A stretch of DNA of 64,000 nt, taken from positions 124,001 to 188,000 of the forward strand of contig JAFXUX010000008.1 in the NCBI GenBank assembly GCA_017524805.1, in the 5' to 3' direction. Position 1 is the first letter of the stretch; each line of letters starts with the position of its first letter. The notes beneath the pieces are model-generated. The model was not told the origin of the DNA and did not search any database. It saw nothing but the letters and a program-made list of their open reading frames with translations. Origin of the DNA: Candidatus Methanomethylophilaceae archaeon (lineage in GTDB: Archaea > Thermoplasmatota > Thermoplasmata > Methanomassiliicoccales > Methanomethylophilaceae). Below, in pieces: positions 9,146 to 17,437 of this stretch. The position numbers were made by a program, and so were the translations under genes.

Positions 9146-10864
9146 TCAATCATCGTCGCAGTATGTTTCCGGCTCTTTCAGTTCGCATTCCTCTTTATGC
9201 GAATCATCAATCTCACTTAAACAGCAATTAAAGTAATGTGATCCATCCGCATCACAATGTTCGCATTCTATGGGCATGCATGACGTCCAATCAGAGCGAC
9301 TCTCTTCCTCCGAATATGGAGTGCATTGGGGAGCCCGCAGCATCGCGGGAGCATTCGCGGGGAGAGTATCAGATAACAGCGGGATTTGGACCGGCACATT
9401 TTTCTGTTCCGCCGCATCGTTGGTGACCGCGGTGCGGGACAGGTTGTAGGTGTGTTTGGCCGCCCAAGAGAACATGCCGAGGTAATCGCATTTTTCCCTC
9501 ACGAAAACTCTGTCAGATCCGATCATTCTGGATACGGCGTGGAAAACATTTTCGTCAGGTTCGCCGAAGAAAAATGCCCAAACTTCTTTGTTTTTGTATC
9601 TCAGATAAGAGCGCACGATATCTATGCTTTCGTTGCTTGGCCATGTATATTCGACGCAATCCGGTAATATGAGAATAATCTGGGGTTTCGTTATTTTCGC
9701 TTGGCGGTCGGTCTTTTGCCAGCAATAGTTGCAATAGCATTCTGACGTCGCTATTGCCAGATCAATTGCATCATTTATGTTTCCTAAATGATTCCCGGGG
9801 CCATCTTTTCCGTTCGGATCCCAACTGTCAGGAATGAAATCGAATTGGCGATCGTCTGATCCCACAGAACCGAAGCCGCCGATCGTTTCCGCTTTGCGTT
9901 CGAAGCCGATGGTCTGAAGATCCACTTTGTCGCATGATCCAGAGTCTTCAGCTATGCTTCTGATGTAATAGCTCAGACCCTCATTCATCAGCGCAATCGT
10001 ATTTTTATCGCAAGCCGGCGCCACAAAAGTGATCGGCACATATCCGGCGTTGATTTTTTTGCTGGTAAACATCCCCTCGGATTTCTGCCATCTGTTTATC
10101 AAATTCCCGGCTATTTTTTTGAAAAGATCATCATAATATCTGTTGCTCGATGTGAAAGGATACTTTTCAGCGTCATAATATTCCAGTTTGATAGTATCGT
10201 CGACGGCAACAGATTCCACATCGATCGAAAATTCGTTGGCGGCGACGTTATCCCATTTGTACCCGTCATCGCCGTATTCAGCCAAAGTCAGAAGTCCCTG
10301 TTCAATGATATAATTCAGCGCCATCTCCGCTTTTATCGCATTTCTCTGCTTACGGATGAATGTGATATCAGAATTCACTTTTCTATATTCATTCCGATGA
10401 TAGCTGATCTTTTCCGAAGGGCCCCTTGCCATATCGCTCAGCGTTTTCAGATTGTGTAGCATCCAGCAAAGACGAAGCCCCTCGTCAGTCAGGTAGTAAA
10501 TAAAGAACAATTTCGGTTTCGATATGACTTTTTTAGATATCAGACCCATACGAAGGGGACTTTCGCATAATCTGTTTAGAGTGTCGGAATTGCAGTTCAA
10601 ATCGTTGCATAAATCTTTTTGTATTGTTATAGCTCTTGCAATATGGTCAATATCGATTTGCTGTATTCCTTTTGGTATATAACGCTTTAAATTTTCCGAG
10701 AAACTATTGCTTGATTCGGAGTTTTCGTCATCGGAGATGTAATTGTAAAGTGTGTTCAGAATATCTACGAAATGTGGCTCATTGCTCATCGCCTCAAGCA
10801 GCGAATCGTCGTCATAGAATTCTCTAGAGCTGCCATTATCGTTCATCCCAACACACCACGTCAC
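9146..10864 (-). CDS. TerY-like vWA-domain protein with winged-helix-like N-terminus
   Basis: A 572-residue protein with no obvious close relative known to me. The N-terminal 200 residues are helical, with a segment resembling a winged helix (about 95-130, YYLTDEGLRLCWML). The middle (about 250-480) resembles a degenerate TerY-type vWA domain: a central strand PQIILILPD, then EVWAFFFGEPDENVFHAVSR and a terminal YLGMFSWAAKHT that parallels the FREFFRWVS end of TerY. The tail is Cys-rich (CEHCDADGSHYFNCC) and could bind zinc. The gene is markedly more AT-rich than its neighbours, suggesting transfer. Start is GTG at 10864 or ATG at 10846. Confidence 0.6.
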   Translation of the reverse strand: MTWCVGMNDNGSSREFYDDDSLLEAMSNEPHFVDILNTLYNYISDDENSESSNSFSENLKRYIPKGIQQIDIDHIARAITIQKDLCNDLNCNSDTLNRLCESPLRMGLISKKVISKPKLFFIYYLTDEGLRLCWMLHNLKTLSDMARGPSEKISYHRNEYRKVNSDITFIRKQRNAIKAEMALNYIIEQGLLTLAEYGDDGYKWDNVAANEFSIDVESVAVDDTIKLEYYDAEKYPFTSSNRYYDDLFKKIAGNLINRWQKSEGMFTSKKINAGYVPITFVAPACDKNTIALMNEGLSYYIRSIAEDSGSCDKVDLQTIGFERKAETIGGFGSVGSDDRQFDFIPDSWDPNGKDGPGNHLGNINDAIDLAIATSECYCNYCWQKTDRQAKITKPQIILILPDCVEYTWPSNESIDIVRSYLRYKNKEVWAFFFGEPDENVFHAVSRMIGSDRVFVREKCDYLGMFSWAAKHTYNLSRTAVTNDAAEQKNVPVQIPLLSDTLPANAPAMLRAPQCTPYSEEESRSDWTSCMPIECEHCDADGSHYFNCCLSEIDDSHKEECELKEPETYCDDD

Positions 10865-11067
10865 CGAGTCCGGACTTACAGCTTTCGCCGGGGCAGCGGC
10901 AAATCCTGACCCTATGCTATGTAATTAGGCACTCCTTAAAAATATTTATTCACGGATGTATAGGATAACAACCGCAATGCCTACCGTTATATCTCAGGAA
11001 GTCATGCGCCTCCCCCAACCAACAATCCCAGCCCGATTTCGTATTCGGACGGGTGCTGAGTGATACA

Positions 11068-12822
11068 ATGAAAGCTCTATACAGCGACGGAACGGTAAAG
11101 GAATGCGAAGACGAGCTCAAAGTTCTGAGGCACACAGCCTCCCATGTGCTCGCCCAAGCCGTCAAAAGGTTGTACCCTGACACCAAATTATCGATCGGGC
11201 CAGCCATCGACGACGGATTCTACTACGATTTTGATAAGGAGGGCGGATTCGTCCCCGAGGATCTAGAGAAACTCGAGGCCGAGATGAAGAAGATCGTCAA
11301 GGAGAACATCAAAATCGAGACCTTTACCATGTCTCGCGAAGAGGCCATAGAGTATCTGAAGTCGAAGGGCGAGGACTACAAAGTCGAGCTCGTCAGCGAC
11401 ATCCCCGAAGGCGAAGCCATCAGCTTCTACAGGCAGGGGGATTTCACCGATCTCTGCGCAGGGCCCCACGCGCTGTACACAAAGGCAGTCAAGGCGTTCA
11501 AGCTTCTCTCCATAGCCGGGGCGTACTGGCGCGGCGACGAGCACAACAAAATGCTCCAGAGGATATACGGGACCGCTTTCGCATCCAAGGAGGCTCTCGA
11601 CGCCCATCTCGCGATGCTCGAGGAGGCGAAGAAGAGGGACCACCGCAAGCTCGGAAGGGAGCTCGGCCTTTTCGCCATAATGGACGAGGGCCCGGGATTC
11701 CCGTTTTTCCTCCCCAAGGGTATGGTTCTGAAGAATACGCTCATCGATTACTGGCGGGAATTGCATGTCAGGGAGAATTACCAGGAGATATCCACTCCGC
11801 AGATTCTCAGCCAGCAGCTATGGCTCAGGTCAGGGCACTGGGACCATTACAAAGAGAACATGTACACCACCAAAATCGACGATGAGACCTTTTGCATCAA
11901 GCCCATGAATTGCCCTGGAAGCATTCTGGTGTACAAGATCCACACCCATTCCTACAAAGAATTGCCGATAAGAGTGGCGGAGCTGGGATTGGTCCACAGG
12001 CACGAGAGGTCCGGAACCCTGCACGGATTGATGAGGGTCAGGTGCTTCACCCAGGACGATGCGCATCTTTTCATCGCTCCCGAGCAGATTACCGACGAGA
12101 TCAAAGGCGTCATAAGGCTCGTGGATGAGGTCTATTCCAAATTCGGCTTCAAATACCATGTCGAACTCTCCACCAGGCCCGAGAACAGCATGGGTTCCGA
12201 CGAGGATTGGGAGCTGGCTACGAACGGCCTTATCACCGCGCTCAAAGATGCTGGGTTGGAATACATCGTCAACGAGGGCGACGGAGCCTTCTACGGCCCC
12301 AAGATCGATTTCCATCTGGAGGATTCGATCGGCAGGACGTGGCAATGCGGTACCATCCAGCTCGATTTCCAGCTGCCTCAGAGGTTCGACATGACCTACG
12401 TCGGCACCGACGGGGAGAAGCACCGCCCGATCATGATCCACAGGGTCGTCTTCGGATCCGTCGAGAGGTTCATAGGGATTCTCACGGAGCACTTCGCGGG
12501 CAAATTCCCGGTTTGGCTCTCCCCGGTCCAGGCGAAAGTTCTGTCGGTGTCCGAGAAGACGTTCGATTACGCGTCCGATGTGGCGGCGAAGCTGAAATCC
12601 GCTGGCATAAGGGTCGAGCTCGACAACAGGGACGAGAAGATCGGATACAAGATCCGTGAGGCCCAGCTCGAGAAGGTCCCGTACATGCTTGTCCTCGGCG
12701 AGAAAGAGGGCGATGACGGAACAGTCGTCACCGTCAGATGCAGAGACGGCACCGATGCCGGGACCATGAAGCTCGACGATTTCATCGCCAAAGTCAGGAA
12801 AGAGATCGAAGACAGGTCGTAA
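11068..12822 (+). CDS. thrS: Threonyl-tRNA synthetase, bacterial type, without TGS domain
   Basis: Charges tRNA-Thr. The 584-residue protein starts almost directly at the second additional (editing) domain, with HTASHVLAQAV (HxxxH, about residue 22) and FTDLCAGPH, then the class II core with motif 2 (RHERSGTLHGLMRVRCFTQ, near 305) and motif 3, and an anticodon-binding domain from about 480. It carries the bacterial/eukaryotic SAD editing domain rather than the archaeal DTD-like one. The usual TGS domain is absent. ATG at 11068 is preferred to GTG at 11053. A leader of 80-130 bases with an AT-rich promoter precedes it. Confidence 0.95.
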   Translation: MKALYSDGTVKECEDELKVLRHTASHVLAQAVKRLYPDTKLSIGPAIDDGFYYDFDKEGGFVPEDLEKLEAEMKKIVKENIKIETFTMSREEAIEYLKSKGEDYKVELVSDIPEGEAISFYRQGDFTDLCAGPHALYTKAVKAFKLLSIAGAYWRGDEHNKMLQRIYGTAFASKEALDAHLAMLEEAKKRDHRKLGRELGLFAIMDEGPGFPFFLPKGMVLKNTLIDYWRELHVRENYQEISTPQILSQQLWLRSGHWDHYKENMYTTKIDDETFCIKPMNCPGSILVYKIHTHSYKELPIRVAELGLVHRHERSGTLHGLMRVRCFTQDDAHLFIAPEQITDEIKGVIRLVDEVYSKFGFKYHVELSTRPENSMGSDEDWELATNGLITALKDAGLEYIVNEGDGAFYGPKIDFHLEDSIGRTWQCGTIQLDFQLPQRFDMTYVGTDGEKHRPIMIHRVVFGSVERFIGILTEHFAGKFPVWLSPVQAKVLSVSEKTFDYASDVAAKLKSAGIRVELDNRDEKIGYKIREAQLEKVPYMLVLGEKEGDDGTVVTVRCRDGTDAGTMKLDDFIAKVRKEIEDRS

Positions 12823-12897
12823 TCCCGGCTCAGAAACCGTTTCCACAAACCTTTTTCCGATTTCTTTCTGAAGCGGCAGTATGTTGGTGATCTGCCC

Positions 12898-13920
12898 TCA
12901 GATGCGGTTGCCGCCGTCGAAGACTTCGCCGATGCTTTTGAACTTAGGTCTGACGCCTTTTTTGTAGATGGTTTTGAAGTCTTCCTTCATGGATATCACG
13001 GACCATCCCATCTCTTCGGCTTGTTTTCTGAGCTTCGCGGCGGTTTCCGGCTTGCCGTAATCCCTGACGTCATCGTCTGCCAGAAGCAAGAAGCATTTGC
13101 CTTTGTAGAAAGGGTTCTGGGACACGTAGGTGAGCATGCTGTAGTCCCCAGAGCCGTTCCCGAACGCGATTGCGGGGCACTGGCCGATGCCTTGGATGAG
13201 CTTTATGACCTTGTTCATCCCGGAGGCTACGAGCTGTATCCTGCTGGTGTAGATCAGATCGTCGTTCCAATCCATGACGTAGCTCATGCCGTCGGTGTCG
13301 CCCTGTCCGGAAGCTGTGATCAGGTACTCCGTGCCGATGACTTGGTGCATCGGTATGTCTATCGTGCCTTCGATGGTGGTCCTGACGTTGAGGATTTCCG
13401 TGGCTGAGCAGATGAAGACAGTGAACCCGCATTCCGCCAGATATTCCATCAGCTGGACCATAGGAAGGTAGAACAGATCCCGGCGGACGGCTCCGAGGTA
13501 CGTGTCCGAAGGCTTCGAGATGAAGTCCTTGATGTACGACACGTATTGCCCCACGGTCATCCCGTCGAAGGCCTCAGCGTTGCACCTGTTTTTCCTAGCG
13601 GTGAATCCCGGAGGTTTCACGCCTGTGCGGATGACTTGCATCATCTCCTCAGCCAGGTCCTTCTGCTCCTGCGTGGCCCTGTATCCAGGGTCCGAGAATA
13701 CGCGATGGAGGTACAGCGCCCATTCCATGTCGCCAGGATTGTTCTCCGATAGTATGGTGCCGTCCATATCGAACACGGCTATCCTGTCTTTCTTTGGTAT
13801 GTATCCCTCAGACCCCGGGTTGGACGCCGCCTCGGCGAACTTCTTTATCTCTTCTATGGGAGCGGATCCCTCCGTCCATCTGTCAAAAACGAAATCAGCC
13901 GGGCTGCCGTCGGATGTCAC
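12898..13920 (-). CDS. HAD-superfamily phosphatase (phosphoserine phosphatase-like)
   Basis: A 340-residue hydrolase with motif I FDMDGTILSEN (near residue 50), motif II as FICSATEIL (near 170) and the acidic motif FGNGSGDYSMLTYV (near 245), the layout of HAD subfamily IB phosphatases. It is longer than cytosolic SerB because of a large helical cap between motifs I and II. No signal peptide is visible with the only available start (GTG 13920; the frame is closed upstream by TAA without an ATG). Substrate unknown. Single gene, convergent with thrS. Confidence 0.8.
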   Translation of the reverse strand: MTSDGSPADFVFDRWTEGSAPIEEIKKFAEAASNPGSEGYIPKKDRIAVFDMDGTILSENNPGDMEWALYLHRVFSDPGYRATQEQKDLAEEMMQVIRTGVKPPGFTARKNRCNAEAFDGMTVGQYVSYIKDFISKPSDTYLGAVRRDLFYLPMVQLMEYLAECGFTVFICSATEILNVRTTIEGTIDIPMHQVIGTEYLITASGQGDTDGMSYVMDWNDDLIYTSRIQLVASGMNKVIKLIQGIGQCPAIAFGNGSGDYSMLTYVSQNPFYKGKCFLLLADDDVRDYGKPETAAKLRKQAEEMGWSVISMKEDFKTIYKKGVRPKFKSIGEVFDGGNRI

Positions 13921-13985
13921 GCATCGCCATCCCGCGCTGTTCTGTTAAATGTATCGGCGCATCCGCTATGCCGCCGGCGAAAAAA

Positions 13986-15086
13986 TCATCTTCTGACTAT
14001 GATGCAGAGTATGTCCTCGTCCTGAACGACGTGGTCCATGCCGACAGTCTGGCCAGGGAATTTCGCGCTTTTGCCCCAGACCATGGCATACCTGAAATTG
14101 TTCTTGAAATCCCTGTGGATGAGCTCGCAAACGTCTCCGACGCTGTTCCCGCGCTTGACTATGAGCGGGATGTCCATGTCCGCTTCCTGCCCCTGCGGTT
14201 TGAGGTATACGCGGATCATGTCTATTGTGTCGTATATGGCCTGTTTCAGCTCGTCTATCCCGAATCCGGTGGCTGCGGATACCGGGACGTTGCGGTAGGC
14301 TTTGTGCATCTCCTGCACCGATTCCAATTGTCCGGGCTTGGCGAGGTCCACCTTGTTGATCGCCATGATGGATTTGATGTACACCCTGTTGCCGGCCAGC
14401 ACGTCCAGCATCTGTTCCACGTCGATGTCTTCGCGGACGACTACCGTCGCGTTTATGTGCCCATAGGCGGCGGTCATGTCCTTTATGGTGTCCACATCGA
14501 TTTTGGTGAGCTTCACGGTGGGTTTGACGATAATCCCTCCGTGATCGCCGGGAGTTATGACAACATCCGGCCTCTTCTGGTTCATGCGGATGGCGGCGTT
14601 GTACAGCTCTTTGAACAGCACGTTCATGTTCGGGTTGAAGATGTCAACCACGAGGAGAATAACATCGGCTGATCTGGCGGCCGCGATGACCTCTCTCCCT
14701 CTTCCCTTTCCGCGGGATGCGTCTTTGATCAGACCGGGCATGTCGAGGATCTGGATTTTGGCGTGGTTATACTCCATGACTCCGGGCACGACATCGAGGG
14801 TGGTGAAATGGTACGCTCCGACCTCGGATTTGGCTCCGGTGAGCTGGTTCAGTAGGGTGGATTTTCCCACCGAAGGGAATCCTACCAATGCGACGGTGGC
14901 ATTTCCAGCCTTTTTGACGTAGAAACCTTTGGTCGGACCTTTGGAAGAGCGTCTTTTCTCCTCTTCCTGGCTCAGGCGGGCGATCTTAGCTTTCAGCTTC
15001 CCTATGTGCCCTTCCGTCGCCTTGTTGTATTTGGTCTTGGAGATCTCTTCCTCCAATTCCTTTATCTGGTCCTCGATCGTCGCCAT
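13986..15086 (-). CDS. DRG-family (developmentally regulated) GTP-binding protein
   Basis: A 366-residue GTPase of the Obg/DRG group that associates with ribosomes in archaea and eukaryotes. G1 is GFPSVGKST (69-77), the G3 region DMPGLIKDASRGKGRG, G4 NKVD (near 245), and a TGS domain closes the C terminus (about 290-366). The N-terminal 50 residues form the charged helix typical of DRG. Start at 15086 is set by GGAGAACCT directly upstream; a longer frame upstream lacks support. Single gene. Confidence 0.95.
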   Translation of the reverse strand: MATIEDQIKELEEEISKTKYNKATEGHIGKLKAKIARLSQEEEKRRSSKGPTKGFYVKKAGNATVALVGFPSVGKSTLLNQLTGAKSEVGAYHFTTLDVVPGVMEYNHAKIQILDMPGLIKDASRGKGRGREVIAAARSADVILLVVDIFNPNMNVLFKELYNAAIRMNQKRPDVVITPGDHGGIIVKPTVKLTKIDVDTIKDMTAAYGHINATVVVREDIDVEQMLDVLAGNRVYIKSIMAINKVDLAKPGQLESVQEMHKAYRNVPVSAATGFGIDELKQAIYDTIDMIRVYLKPQGQEADMDIPLIVKRGNSVGDVCELIHRDFKNNFRYAMVWGKSAKFPGQTVGMDHVVQDEDILCIIVRR

Positions 15087-15201
15087 AGGTTCTCCAACGG
15101 ATTCTCCCCATGTCCAAGCGGTATTTATTATTAGGCAATGGAGTTTGAATCGTATATCCAACGCTTTTAAGGTTCGGAGACCCGTCCAATTCTTTTTTTG
15201 G

Positions 15202-15273
15202 ATGGCATCAGTACCTGTGGTTAGTAAGATTCAGCCTGCGGAGGCGGGCGATATGGCGTCTGTCACAGGTTAG
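15202..15273 (+). pseudogene. Possible remnant of a GNAT acetyltransferase N-terminus
   Basis: A 23-codon frame after a T-run reads VSKIQPAEAGDMASVTG then stops. I-x-PAE-x-GD is how many GNAT acetyltransferases begin. Nothing further of the family follows. It may be chance; recorded because the 176-base gap between the DRG gene and the next gene holds nothing else. Confidence 0.15.
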
Positions 15274-16087
15274 GGTCGCGATCTGGTATGAACAGTTCAT
15301 ACAGATAATTGGCCACGTTTTTCTCGTAGCTCCTTTTTCTATAGTCCGACATGAGGTCAGATGCTTTGGACGCTTTGAGATATGATCTTTTAGCGACGTC
15401 ATAGACATCATATAGGTCCGGATCTTCTTCGTCGCGATTCGAAGGCCCCTCCCCTTGGATGCGGTACGCCAGATCGCGATAGAATGACGCGAATGCGGCG
15501 GCTTCTTTGGAAGCATCGGCGTTTCCTACCTCGGCGAAAGCGCTTTCGAACCTGTCCGCTATCGGCGCCATAAGCTCCAGGTGGCGGACGATTTTGTCTG
15601 GGTCATCGCAGTATCCAGCATAGATGTCAGATATTTCATCTATCGAATCCCATATGGCCAGCAGTTCATCCTCATTCGTCGCATCGATTTCGGACAGGCT
15701 GACGATGATTTTCTGGGAAAGGCTCTCGCCATTGTCGAGAAGACTTTCTATTTTCCGATCCAAATCCGCAAGCTCGTATGGGATTTCGGCCCACCCATAC
15801 TCAGGGATCGTTTTGGCGTATTCAGAGAATGCAGGGGGAATGTCATTGAGCATCGCCTCAGCATGTTCCGGGCCCATATTCTTTGCGAATCTGAGCCAAT
15901 CTTCGAATGCTCCCTCAGTATCGCCTCTGTCAAGAAGCCTGAATCCGTCTGCGTATTCCGCGGTGTCGGCAGGATGGGCAAAGAGTGCGCCCTTCTTATC
16001 GCGCGCTTTGCCATCGATGTGGAATCCGCAGGAGAGGCAATAAGCCTGGCCCGCTTTGACGCTTCTGCAGCAATTTGGGCACATCAT
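15263..16087 (-). CDS. Zinc-ribbon protein of unknown function with helical body
   Basis: A 274-residue protein that begins with a zinc ribbon (CPNCCRSVKAGQAYCLSCG, residues about 3-21). The rest is predicted all-helical and acidic, including a TPR/Sel1-like stretch near residues 45-70 (FRLLDRGDTEGAFEDWLRFA). No transmembrane segment. It is divergent from the next gene, which is another zinc-ribbon protein. The body is not recognised. Confidence 0.65.
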   Translation of the reverse strand: MMCPNCCRSVKAGQAYCLSCGFHIDGKARDKKGALFAHPADTAEYADGFRLLDRGDTEGAFEDWLRFAKNMGPEHAEAMLNDIPPAFSEYAKTIPEYGWAEIPYELADLDRKIESLLDNGESLSQKIIVSLSEIDATNEDELLAIWDSIDEISDIYAGYCDDPDKIVRHLELMAPIADRFESAFAEVGNADASKEAAAFASFYRDLAYRIQGEGPSNRDEEDPDLYDVYDVAKRSYLKASKASDLMSDYRKRSYEKNVANYLYELFIPDRDPNL

Positions 16088-16227
16088 GGTATCGCAATTC
16101 CTTATGCGAAACCAAATGAAAACTTTGGCGCGGCCCAGCGATCATTGTCTCTCGCTATCTGCGCGTTTGCGGCCAAATCTGATTCCGGAGTGCGAGGGCA
16201 AAGAATTGATGCCGAAAACAGCGTAGC

Positions 16228-16262
16228 ATATATTATTAAGAGAAAACAGATAGCGCATCCCA
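16228..16262 (+). promoter_or_regulatory. TATA box giving a probable leaderless transcript
   Basis: ATATATTATT at 16228-16237, centred about 28 bases before the ATG at 16262. There is no Shine-Dalgarno sequence, so transcription probably starts at or a few bases before the start codon. Confidence 0.5.
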
Positions 16263-17389
16263 TGGCAGAAGCAGCGGTGGGCAAGACGAGCCTCAAAGAG
16301 GACCTGTCTGCCCTCAACACCAAGCAGATCGTGGCGATAATAATCGCGATCGCTGTCGCGCTCATACTTGAGGCGATGGGATTCGCGTCCACGGCTTGCT
16401 TAGGTTTCCTGGTGGTGGCCATCATCCTGTATATGGTCCCACATCTTCTTGGAGTCAATTCAGTCAAAGTGAAAGCTTTGATCGGAGTGATCTTCATCGT
16501 ATTGTCGCTCCTGGTTGGGACGTTCGGATATATGGGCGTCAACCATGATCTGAAAGACACCATAGATGTCGATGGAAAATACGTCAAGGATGTATCTTAT
16601 GACGAATCCACAGGTACTTTGGTCATGACACTGGTGCCGGTTGAAGACAAGGAATTCAAGCCCGGCATCGATTATGGTCCGATAAGCGGAATATCGTTCG
16701 GCGCCATACGTCTGACGAATAAAGATACGACGACGTTCAACGATATTCAATTGGTCAAGAATGCCGACGGTTCGTATAGAGGCACAGCGAAATTGGACCT
16801 CGAAAGCGGCAAATTCTACATGCTCAAGGTATACGTCGATGAGGACAAGAAGAATTATCTGCAGTTCGCATACGATACCGGGATCTCCGACGGCGACATG
16901 ATGAAGATATGCTTCGTAGGGTCTGCGTACACGACCGCATACATCGCGTCGATGTTCTTTGTGATCCTGATTTTCTCGGCTCTCATGAGGAGGAGCATCG
17001 GCAAGACCCGCGAGAAGATGGAGGAGGAAGGCCGCCTGTATCCCCAGGGTTATGGCAGATGCAAGAATTGCGGCGCCATAGTCCTGCCCGGAGAGGTGAA
17101 CTGCAGGAAATGCGGCACATACATCGATGTCCCCGAGGAGATGAAGCCCAAGAAGAAGGACCGTTTCGTATGTTCCGAATGCGGATGCGAGATAACCGCT
17201 GACGCGACGGTCTGCCCCAAGTGCGGGAAGGAGTTCGACGAGGATACCGAAGCGGAGATCCGCCACGAGGACGGGACCGTAGATGTAAGCACCGATGTGT
17301 TCGTCTGCACCGAGTGCGGGAGCAAAGTCCCCGCCAACGCGAAGAGATGCCCCAAGTGCGGGGCGGTTTTCGACGAAGACGACGAATAA
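16262..17389 (+). CDS. Membrane protein with three C-terminal zinc ribbons
   Basis: A 375-residue protein: three hydrophobic helices in residues 22-100, an extracytoplasmic domain (about 100-225), one more transmembrane helix (near 230-250), then three double-CxxC zinc ribbons: CKNCG...CRKCG, CSECG...CPKCG and CTECG...CPKCG. Such modules in archaea usually mediate protein contacts on the cytoplasmic side. Start at 16262 is supported by the TATA box. Function unknown. It ends at a double hairpin shared with the convergent VirD4-like gene. Confidence 0.75.
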   Translation: MAEAAVGKTSLKEDLSALNTKQIVAIIIAIAVALILEAMGFASTACLGFLVVAIILYMVPHLLGVNSVKVKALIGVIFIVLSLLVGTFGYMGVNHDLKDTIDVDGKYVKDVSYDESTGTLVMTLVPVEDKEFKPGIDYGPISGISFGAIRLTNKDTTTFNDIQLVKNADGSYRGTAKLDLESGKFYMLKVYVDEDKKNYLQFAYDTGISDGDMMKICFVGSAYTTAYIASMFFVILIFSALMRRSIGKTREKMEEEGRLYPQGYGRCKNCGAIVLPGEVNCRKCGTYIDVPEEMKPKKKDRFVCSECGCEITADATVCPKCGKEFDEDTEAEIRHEDGTVDVSTDVFVCTECGSKVPANAKRCPKCGAVFDEDDE

Positions 17390-17392
17390 AAC

Positions 17393-17437
17393 AGAAGGCA
17401 AACGCCTTCTCTTAATAAGTGAGGGGGCTCCCCTCAC
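17393..17437. terminator. Two hairpins between convergent genes
   Basis: AGAAGGC/GCCTTCT (17393-17410) followed by CTTAATAA, and GTGAGGGG/CCCCTCAC (17419-17437). The second hairpin contains the stop codon of the VirD4-like gene. They can serve both strands. Confidence 0.6.
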
